Assembly: GCA_026125925.1 (NCBI GenBank)
Contig: JAHCKF010000245.1
Coordinates: forward strand, 1 to 5,632
From: Pseudolabrys sp.
GTDB lineage: Bacteria; Pseudomonadota; Alphaproteobacteria; Rhizobiales; Xanthobacteraceae
DNA: 5,632 bases
Reading direction: 5' to 3'
Shown here: positions 1 through 4,391 of the stretch, in pieces
Layout of the letters: each line of letters begins with the position of its first letter
How positions within the stretch are numbered: the stretch's first letter is position 1
Made by a program: the position numbers and the translations under genes
Notes under the pieces: generated by a model
The model's database searches: none
What the model was told of the DNA's origin: nothing
The model's input: only the letters and a program-made list of their open reading frames with translations

Positions 1-159
1 ACCGAACAGATAGGTGACGGCGTCGGTGCCGTTGCCGAAGGGCGTGATCGGGTTGTTAACGCCGGCGCGGCGAATATTCTTCTCGATGAGGCGGGCGTGT
101 CCCTGATCGTCCTCGATCATGACGATTTCGACGGGAAGCTCCGACATTCGGCTATTCAA
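1..159 (-). CDS. Response regulator, single receiver domain (CheY/Rcp1-like), partial
   Basis: Only the N-terminal 50 or so residues are in the window; the gene runs off the left edge. From the ATG at 147 the protein begins MSELPVEIVMIEDD, followed by QGHARLIEKNIRRAG and then FGNGTDAVTYLFG. The hydrophobic beta-1 strand ending in the acidic pair (E-D-D of 'MIEDD') is the Mg2+-binding pocket of a receiver domain, and 'HARLIEKNIRRAG' is helix alpha-1 of the stand-alone Rcp1/CheY-like receivers that accompany phytochrome-type and CHASE3 kinases. The phosphoacceptor Asp lies outside the window. It is presumably phosphorylated by the kinase encoded just upstream. Start choice: a TTG at 159-157 is in frame four codons before the ATG and sits 6 nt after AAGGAG, whereas the ATG is 18 nt from it, so TTG is preferred. 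The TTG overlaps the kinase TGA in the tetranucleotide TTGA. The family call is firm. Whether an output domain follows cannot be seen. Confidence 0.88.
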   Translation of the reverse strand, partial: MNSRMSELPVEIVMIEDDQGHARLIEKNIRRAGVNNPITPFGNGTDAVTYLFG

Positions 160-1670
160 GCTGCGCTCCTTTTATCAACCGACCAACGCCGCGGCAGTGT
201 CACGGTGAAGGTGCTGCCTTGACCGAGTTCCGAAGTCAAACCCATGGTTCCGCCCAGCCGCCGGACCAGGGCCCGGACGTGGGCGAGCCCGATACCTTCG
301 CCGGGGCGATCCTGCTTGCCGGCCCGCCGAAACAGCTCGAAAACGCGCTGGAAATCGGCGCGGTCGATACCGCGGCCGTTGTCCTGCACTTCATAGACGG
401 CGTGCGTGGCAGTGAGATGGCCCCTTATCTCGATCTGCAATTTTTCGTCATTACGACCGTATTTCAAAGCGTTATCTATCAAATTGCTGAATATTTGCTG
501 AGCCGCCAGGGGGTCGGTTTCGACCGACGGCAAGTCACCAACGCGCAAGGTCGCCTCGAGTTCCGCGGCGCGGTGGGTGACCGTCTCGACAAGGCCGGCG
601 ACCAGCTTGTCCATATCCACAGTCTCCGGATGGAATTGGCGGCGGCCTTCCCGGGACAGTTTGAGGACGGCGTTGATCAGGCGGTCCATGTTGCCGATCG
701 AGGTCTTGATGAAGCCGATGGCCTCGTCGAAGTCGGCGCCGAGGCGGTCGACCGCGCCCTCGGCCTCGGCGGACTGGGCGGCGCCGTTGAGCTCCAGAAG
801 CTGGCCGCGGAGCTGGCCGATCTCGTTGAAAATGTCCTGGCGCAGGGCTTCGAGCTCGGAGGTGAAGCCCATGATGTTCACCAGCGGCGAACGCAGGTCG
901 TGGCTAACGATATAGGCGAAGCGCTGGATTTCCTCGTTGGCCTCGGTGAGGTCCTCGGTGCGGTAGGCGACGATGCGCTCGAGATTGGCGTTGGTCGCGG
1001 CAAGCTCGGAGCGCGCCGCCTCGGCGCGGCGGTAATTGCGTTGCACGAGCATGATGGACAGGCCGCCAATGGCGACGATCAGCGCCGCGCCGAACAGCGA
1101 CACGAACAGCAGCATGTTGCTGGTGTCGAGCGAGGCTTGCGTGCGGACGTCGGCGAGATCGTTTTCGGCTTCGATGGCCTGCTCGATGACGTCGCGCAAT
1201 TCCACCATGATGCGCCGGCCTTCGCCCCGGCGCACCTGCGACAGCGCTTCGGCGCGCCGGCCCGCTTCGTTGAGCTCGATGATGCGCTTCATCTCGCGAA
1301 ACTTGCCGGTCACCAGTTGATCGACGCGGTCGACCGTCGATTTGCGCGTGGCGCTGGTGCCGGCGAGCTCGCGGACTTCGGCGAGCGTGTCCATGGTCTC
1401 GGGCTCGGCGTCGCGGAAGTCCTCGAGATAGCTGGCGTCGTTGGTCAGCAGATAGCCGCGCTGGCTGCTTTCGGCGCGGCGCACGGTCAACAGGATGTCG
1501 GAGAGCTTGTCCTCGACGCTCAGCGTGTCGGCGAGTTGTTTGCTGTCGGAGGCGGCGCGTTCGACGAGGTAGACCGTTGCCGCGCTGATGCCGACCAGCA
1601 GGAGAAAACCAACGCCAAGCAGCAGCGCCTGCAAATTGAGGAACCGCCAGCGCGGCAACGTCCAGGCCAA
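156..1670 (-). CDS. CHASE3-domain membrane sensor histidine kinase
   Basis: This is a bifunctional-type sensor kinase of the inner membrane. Numbered from the TTG start at 1670 (504 aa), the order is: TM1 about 11-36; a periplasmic CHASE3 domain about 39-178, with the typical 'RRAESSQRGYLLTND' helix; TM2 about 186-210; a short coiled coil about 215-248; a HisKA domain with H-box SHDLRSPL (phosphorylated His 257); and a HATPase_c domain with N-box (Asn 396, FSNLIDNALKYG), G1 box (DNGRG, Asp 430) and G2 box (GEGIGLA, 457-462). All catalytic boxes are intact. Start choice: the frame opens further upstream with a GTG at 1751 (531 aa), but no ribosome site precedes it and it adds a polar 27-residue tail. 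The TTG at 1670 has AAAGGA 6 nt upstream and gives the short cytoplasmic leader usual for this architecture. The DHp hairpin is longer than usual (see findings). The gene lies downstream of the SRPBCC gene and is coupled to the receiver gene. The signal sensed is unknown. Confidence 0.93.
   Translation of the reverse strand: MAWTLPRWRFLNLQALLLGVGFLLLVGISAATVYLVERAASDSKQLADTLSVEDKLSDILLTVRRAESSQRGYLLTNDASYLEDFRDAEPETMDTLAEVRELAGTSATRKSTVDRVDQLVTGKFREMKRIIELNEAGRRAEALSQVRRGEGRRIMVELRDVIEQAIEAENDLADVRTQASLDTSNMLLFVSLFGAALIVAIGGLSIMLVQRNYRRAEAARSELAATNANLERIVAYRTEDLTEANEEIQRFAYIVSHDLRSPLVNIMGFTSELEALRQDIFNEIGQLRGQLLELNGAAQSAEAEGAVDRLGADFDEAIGFIKTSIGNMDRLINAVLKLSREGRRQFHPETVDMDKLVAGLVETVTHRAAELEATLRVGDLPSVETDPLAAQQIFSNLIDNALKYGRNDEKLQIEIRGHLTATHAVYEVQDNGRGIDRADFQRVFELFRRAGKQDRPGEGIGLAHVRALVRRLGGTMGLTSELGQGSTFTVTLPRRWSVDKRSAA
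166..171 (-). promoter_or_regulatory. Ribosome binding site of the response regulator inside the kinase gene
   Basis: On the minus strand AAGGAG (171 to 166) is formed by the kinase codons for Lys-Arg-Ser, just before its stop. It lies 6 nt before the TTG at 159 and 18 nt before the ATG at 147. This decides in favour of the TTG start and implies translational coupling of the receiver to the kinase. Confidence 0.6.
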
Positions 1671-1676
1671 GGGATA

Positions 1677-1682
1677 TCCTTT
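1677..1682 (-). promoter_or_regulatory. Ribosome binding site supporting the TTG start of the kinase
   Basis: On the minus strand AAAGGA (1682 to 1677) is followed by the 6-nt spacer TATCCC and then TTG at 1670. The alternative GTG at 1751 has no purine-rich site in the 15 nt before it. If TTG is used, 114 bp separate the kinase from the SRPBCC stop, which is room for a separate promoter. A TATAAC (1737 to 1732) could be a -10 box, but no good -35 box is seen at the right distance. Confidence 0.5.
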
Positions 1683-1784
1683 CGTCCCGCGCGCGGCGGG
1701 CGTTATTCGATCAACGCGATGGCGATTGCCGGTTATATCGGATTCGGCCACCGGCGAACGAACGGTCCGAGACCGCGCCGGCGA

Positions 1785-2228
1785 TTACTGATTGATCTCC
1801 GGCTCGACCAGACGGGCGAGATTGCGCAGCGACTCCTGCCAGCCGAGATAGCAGGCTTCCACCGGAATGGCGTCCGGGATGCCTTCCTGAACGATATTGG
1901 CTTCGGTGCCGACCAGCACCTTCTTGAGTTCCACCGTCACGCGGATTTCGCCCGGCAGGTTGGGGTCTTCGAACTTGTCGGTGTAGCGAACGCGCGTCCC
2001 GGGCACGAGTTCCAAAAATTCGCCGCCAAAGGCGTGGCTGTGACCGGTCGTGAAATTGCGGAATGACATGCGGAAGGTGCCGCCGACCTTGGGCTCGAGC
2101 GAGTGCACCGTGCAGGCAAAGCCATTGGGCGGCAGCCATTTCGCCAGCGCGTCGGCCTCGATGAAGGCGCGGTAGACTTTGTCGGGCGTGGTCGCGAAGA
2201 CGCGGTGCAGGCGGACGGTGCCGGGCAT
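1785..2228 (-). CDS. SRPBCC/AHSA1-family small protein (START-like fold)
   Basis: This 147-residue protein is of the Aha1-C-like branch of the SRPBCC superfamily (COG3832 type): a single-domain helix-grip fold with a hydrophobic cavity. The visible signature runs from the N-terminal strand 'VRLHRVFATTPDKVYRAFIEADALAKWLPPNGF' region (residues 5-37), through 'KVGGTFRMSF' (47-56) and the FGGEFLELVPGTRVRYTDKFE strands (67-87), to the C-terminal cavity helix 'YLGWQESLRNLARLVEPEI' (127-145). It covers the whole usual length of the family. No signal peptide or membrane segment is present, so it is cytoplasmic. The ATG at 2228 is chosen because GGAGG lies 5 nt before it; an in-frame ATG at 2270 would add 14 polar residues without a ribosome site. 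The gene lies 117 bp downstream of an AraC-type regulator on the same strand and is a plausible target or operon partner. The ligand or function is unknown; family members are often annotated as ATPase activators without evidence. Confidence 0.9.
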   Translation of the reverse strand: MPGTVRLHRVFATTPDKVYRAFIEADALAKWLPPNGFACTVHSLEPKVGGTFRMSFRNFTTGHSHAFGGEFLELVPGTRVRYTDKFEDPNLPGEIRVTVELKKVLVGTEANIVQEGIPDAIPVEACYLGWQESLRNLARLVEPEINQ

Positions 2229-2233
2229 ATCTT

Positions 2234-2238
2234 CCTCC
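2234..2238 (-). promoter_or_regulatory. Ribosome binding site of the SRPBCC gene
   Basis: GGAGG on the minus strand (2238 to 2234), with a 5-nt spacer (AAGAT) before the ATG at 2228. It fixes the start and excludes the longer frame opening at 2270. Confidence 0.75.
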
Positions 2239-2306
2239 GATGCGGACTGGCGCGATTGGTGCTTTCGCACGCGGGTTCGCCGAAGGATACCGTCTGGCTA
2301 CGTTCC

Positions 2307-2321
2307 TCGCCATCGTGGCGA
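2307..2321. other. Small hairpin between the AraC and SRPBCC genes
   Basis: TCGCCA-TCG-TGGCGA is a perfect 6-bp stem with a 3-nt loop, 25 nt after the AraC stop in the direction of transcription. No run of T follows on either strand, so it is not a classical terminator. It may attenuate or stabilise transcript ends in a joint AraC-SRPBCC mRNA, or be chance in GC-rich DNA. Confidence 0.25.
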
Positions 2322-2345
2322 TTCGGCAACGCGCCAGCCGGCCCG

Positions 2346-3305
2346 TCAACGGCGGAACCATCGCGGCGGAGCGCCGAAGCGCTTGCGGAAACGCCGATTG
2401 AAGTAGGGGGCTTCGCCAAAGCCGCAGGCATAGGCAATGTCGGCGACGGCCATCGTATCGCGGGCCGGGTCGCCCAACATGCGGCGGGCCTTTTGCAGCC
2501 GCAGTTCTGCGACGCGCTCGACGAAGCTCGCCTCCGTATCGTGGAGCAGGTCCTGCACGTAACGCGGCGACAGGCGCAGCTTGCGCGCCACCTGCGCTAC
2601 GGAAAAACCGGGATTGGCAAAGCCCGTTTCGATCTCCGCCAGCACCGCGCGCAGCCGCGCCGCCCGCAGGCCGCGCTGGCGACCGACGGTCGCCGCGTCG
2701 CGGCTGGCGCCGAGTGCGAGGGCGATCAAATCGATCACCGAGGCGCCGACGTGTTCAACAAGAGACGATTCGGCCTTAGGAGGGCCGGCGCTTTCGAGGA
2801 AATCGGCGTAGCGGCGAAGATGGCTCATCGCTTCGCTCTGCGCATTGAGCGGCGAGGCTACGATATCTTCGACGTTGCGAACGAGGGGGCTGAGCCGCTC
2901 GCGCTGTACCGTGAAGGCCATCCAGCGGTGATCGCCGCCAAACCGGGCGTCACCTTTTTCGTAGTAATTCAGAAGAGCCGGCATGCCCGGCTGCACAGTC
3001 ACTTCGCGGCCGCGTTGCGACACCGAAACCGCATGGTCGCCCCGATTGAAAAACAGAAATAGCTCGTCGCGCGAGTCGAGATTGAGTTCATGCCGCGATC
3101 GGCGCACGCGGGCCAGACTGCCGCTGAACCAGCCGGCTGCCACTGTCCCGTATTGCGCAAATTGCAGGTGCGCGGTGAACGGTTTGTCCTCGACGCGGGT
3201 GACATCGAGCAGTCCGTATTGCGCGGCGTATAGATCTCGCCACACCGCGAACCGCTGATCGTCATCCAGCCGATCGGTAAACTGGTCGGTCGAGAAAACG
3301 ATCAT
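2346..3305 (-). CDS. AraC-family transcriptional regulator with AraC_binding_2-type sensor domain
   Basis: This is a 319-residue DNA-binding regulator. Residues about 5-190 form the N-terminal cupin-like sensing/dimerisation region of the AraC_binding_2 (AraC/NahR/XylS-like) type, with a typical start 'FSTDQFTDRLDDDQRFAVWRDLY' region and 'DELFLFFNRGDHAVSVSQRGR' (80-100). The C-terminal domain has two helix-turn-helix units: HTH1 about 234-256 (FSVAQVARKLRLSPRYVQDL), a linker helix about 261-277, and HTH2 about 285-318 containing the family signature 'ADIAYACGFGEAPYFNRRFRKRFG' region and the usual P-x-x-F/W-R ending. The frame is open upstream to 3614, but that part is Cys/Arg-rich and unlike any sensor domain, so the start is placed at the ATG at 3305. 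GGGA abuts it directly, and a GTG two codons earlier (3311) is an alternative. The effector is unknown. The divergent outer-membrane gene, the SRPBCC gene and itself are the likely targets, given the repeats in the shared intergenic region. Confidence 0.92.
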   Translation of the reverse strand: MIVFSTDQFTDRLDDDQRFAVWRDLYAAQYGLLDVTRVEDKPFTAHLQFAQYGTVAAGWFSGSLARVRRSRHELNLDSRDELFLFFNRGDHAVSVSQRGREVTVQPGMPALLNYYEKGDARFGGDHRWMAFTVQRERLSPLVRNVEDIVASPLNAQSEAMSHLRRYADFLESAGPPKAESSLVEHVGASVIDLIALALGASRDAATVGRQRGLRAARLRAVLAEIETGFANPGFSVAQVARKLRLSPRYVQDLLHDTEASFVERVAELRLQKARRMLGDPARDTMAVADIAYACGFGEAPYFNRRFRKRFGAPPRWFRR

Positions 3306-3441
3306 TCCCACTACGCTGTCATTCCGATTCCAAGGCGCGCCGTAGATTGCCGAACGCCGCGCCGTCCCCCAACAGAAATTCCACGGCGTCGTTTCGCCAT
3401 CGTTGCAAGTCGACCCGAAAACTTGCGGCCGATGGTCGCAG

Positions 3442-3451
3442 TTTGCGCAAA
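3442..3451. promoter_or_regulatory. 10-bp perfect palindrome, candidate operator
   Basis: TTTGCGCAAA is identical to its reverse complement. Its TGCGC core starts at 3444, exactly 21 bp before the TGCGC of the first tandem repeat (3465) and 42 bp before that of the second (3486). All three cores therefore lie on the same face of the helix. A role in regulator binding is inferred from position and phasing. Confidence 0.4.
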
Positions 3452-3455
3452 AGTC

Positions 3456-3497
3456 CAAGAACAGTGCGCGTGCGAGCAAGAACATTGCGCGTGCGAA
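3456..3497. repeat. Two 21-bp tandem direct repeats, candidate AraC-type operator
   Basis: Unit 1 (3456-3476) and unit 2 (3477-3497) abut with no gap and agree at 19 of 21 positions; they differ only at position 9 (G/T) and position 21 (G/A). The shared core is CAAGAACA-N-TGCGCGTGCGA. The period of 21 bp is two helical turns, the centre-to-centre distance of AraC half-sites such as araI1/araI2. The segment GCGTGCGA recurs inverted at 3520-3527 (TCGCACGC). The array sits 155-196 bp before the outer-membrane protein start and about 151-192 bp before the AraC start. The repeat is seen directly; its function as an operator is inferred. Confidence 0.65.
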
Positions 3498-3519
3498 TAC
3501 GTGATCAAAAGAGCACAGG

Positions 3520-3527
3520 TCGCACGC
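3520..3527 (-). repeat. Inverted 8-bp partial copy of the tandem repeat
   Basis: TCGCACGC is the exact reverse complement of GCGTGCGA at 3489-3496 (unit 2) and 3468-3475 (unit 1), with 23 nt between it and unit 2. The similarity extends imperfectly: the minus strand reads GTTGCGTGCGA, against ATTGCGCGTGCGA in unit 2, which lacks a two-base step. It may be a third, oppositely oriented half-site. Confidence 0.35.
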
Positions 3528-3640
3528 AACCGCGCGGCTCCGCGCACAAGTGCAAATCCGGTGCGGCGCCGGACAACGCGAAAGCGGGCGCCCTGGGTGA
3601 CTATGGCGGCTCATTTCGACGCCACCACCAGCTCGTGTTC

Positions 3641-3646
3641 AAAGGA
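3641..3646 (+). promoter_or_regulatory. Ribosome binding site of the outer-membrane protein gene
   Basis: AAAGGA at 3641-3646 with a 5-nt spacer (CGACA) before the ATG at 3652. It supports this start for the barrel gene. Confidence 0.7.
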
Positions 3647-3651
3647 CGACA

Positions 3652-4365
3652 ATGATCAGCAGCAAGACTTTCCGGTCCGTCATCGTAGGTGCCGGCATCC
3701 TCGTGGCCGGCACCGTGCCAGGCGCGGCCGCCGACATGGCGCCGGAGTACAAAGTCCTGGCGCCGTCGCGCGCTTTCACCTGGACCGGGGTCTATGCCGG
3801 CGTGAATGCCGGTTACGCCTTCGGCGACGCCGACTCAACGCTTGTACTGCCGGCTGCCTCCAACCCGTTCTCTTCAAAATACGACGGCTTCATCGGCGGC
3901 GCGCAGCTCGGCTACAACTGGCAGGTCGGCTCGGCGGTGTTCGGCGTCGAAGCGGAAATCAACTATGCCGACGTCAGCGGCAGCAAGCTCATCCCGTCAA
4001 CGACGGTCACGACGACCAACACGCTGGAATGGTTCGGCGCAGGGCGAGGCCGCATTGGTTACGCATTTGAGCGGGTCATGCCCTACGTCGCCGGCGGCTT
4101 TGCCTTCGGCAAGAACAAACTCGAAGTGAACGACGTGGCCAACAACGTCAAGGTGAGCGACACCGCGACGCATGTCGGATGGACACTCGGTGGTGGCGTG
4201 GAAGTGGCTGGACGCGATCGTTGGAGCGCCCGGATCGAGTACATTTATGTCGATCTTCGGAATAAGGACAGCTACCTCGCCGACGTTATCGGTGGTCTCG
4301 GTTCTTACATGGACGCCGATTTGAAATTCGGTTTGGTACGCGCCGGCGTCAATTACCGGTTCTGA
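3652..4365 (+). CDS. Outer-membrane beta-barrel protein, Omp25/Omp31-like porin family
   Basis: This 237-residue secreted protein has a Sec signal peptide at residues 1-27: a basic n-region with Lys5 and Arg8, a hydrophobic core VIVGAGILVAGTV, and cleavage probably after GAAA before Asp28. The mature N-terminus leads into 'FTWTGVYAGVNAGYAFGD' (about 42-59), the hallmark first strand of rhizobial Omp25/Omp31/RopB-like opacity-type barrels. It is followed by alternating strands such as FIGGAQLGYNWQVG, FGVEAEINYADV, WFGAGRGRIGYAF, MPYVAGGFAFG, VGWTLGGGVEVA and WSARIEYIYVDL, and ends LVRAGVNYRF with the terminal Phe used for BAM recognition. Strand count and length suit an eight-stranded barrel. 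It is predicted to lie in the outer membrane as a structural or surface-exposed protein, and pore activity is not shown. It is transcribed away from the AraC gene, which may regulate it, and converges on accC 24 bp later. Confidence 0.9.
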   Translation: MISSKTFRSVIVGAGILVAGTVPGAAADMAPEYKVLAPSRAFTWTGVYAGVNAGYAFGDADSTLVLPAASNPFSSKYDGFIGGAQLGYNWQVGSAVFGVEAEINYADVSGSKLIPSTTVTTTNTLEWFGAGRGRIGYAFERVMPYVAGGFAFGKNKLEVNDVANNVKVSDTATHVGWTLGGGVEVAGRDRWSARIEYIYVDLRNKDSYLADVIGGLGSYMDADLKFGLVRAGVNYRF

Positions 4366-4368
4366 CGA

Positions 4369-4391
4369 GACGGCGCAGGCCGGCCGCCGTC
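4369..4391. terminator. Hairpin between convergent omp and accC genes, possible bidirectional terminator
   Basis: GACGGCG (4369-4375) pairs with CGCCGTC (4385-4391), a 7-bp GC-rich stem around a 9-nt loop. It starts 3 nt after the barrel gene's stop and its right arm overlaps the accC stop (TGA at 4392-4390). Position between convergent genes suits a shared terminator, but no T-run follows on either strand, so intrinsic termination would be weak. Confidence 0.4.

Larger units (their letters stand above)
3306..3651. promoter_or_regulatory. Divergent intergenic control region between the AraC and outer-membrane protein genes
   Basis: These 346 bp hold no convincing gene. Open frames cross it on both strands, but their translations are low-complexity Arg/Ser/Cys-rich. 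It must contain the promoters of both flanking genes, though no clear -35/-10 pair was recognised. Visible structure: an inverted repeat GCAAGT (3405-3410) / ACTTGC (3421-3426); a palindrome at 3442-3451; two 21-bp tandem repeats at 3456-3497; an inverted partial copy at 3520-3527; and GC-only palindromes at 3530-3537 (CCGCGCGG) and 3586-3593 (GGGCGCCC), which are common by chance at this composition. Confidence 0.6.

Noticed and set aside
1732..1760. Possible promoter for the kinase with TATAAC as -10
   Set aside because: No acceptable -35 hexamer is found 16-18 nt upstream, so it is not listed as a feature.
219..2066. A 615-codon open frame on the plus strand, antisense to the kinase and part of the SRPBCC gene
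   Set aside because: It mirrors the codon structure of intact, clearly recognisable minus-strand genes, and its translation is Gly/Ala/Val/Leu/Asp-rich with no domain. Long antisense frames are expected in GC-rich genomes.
2103..3062. A 319-codon open frame on the plus strand opposite the AraC gene
   Set aside because: Fully overlaps a recognisable regulator on the other strand, crosses the SRPBCC-AraC gap, has no recognisable motif, and is Arg/Ala-rich as expected of a shadow.
3456..3527. CRISPR-like array
   Set aside because: Only two units, no spacers between them, and no cas genes nearby; the structure is a simple tandem repeat in a promoter region.
3306..3614. Upstream extension of the AraC regulator by 103 codons
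   Set aside because: The extension is Cys/Arg/His-rich, includes the tandem repeats, and would give an abnormally long protein; the sensor domain begins naturally at the ATG at 3305.
3347..3655. A 102-codon plus-strand frame whose stop overlaps the barrel gene's ATG (ATGA)
   Set aside because: The 4-nt overlap looks like coupling, but the translation is low-complexity Arg/Ser/Lys, contains the 21-bp repeats as a 7-residue period, and has no convincing ribosome site. Treated as non-coding control DNA.
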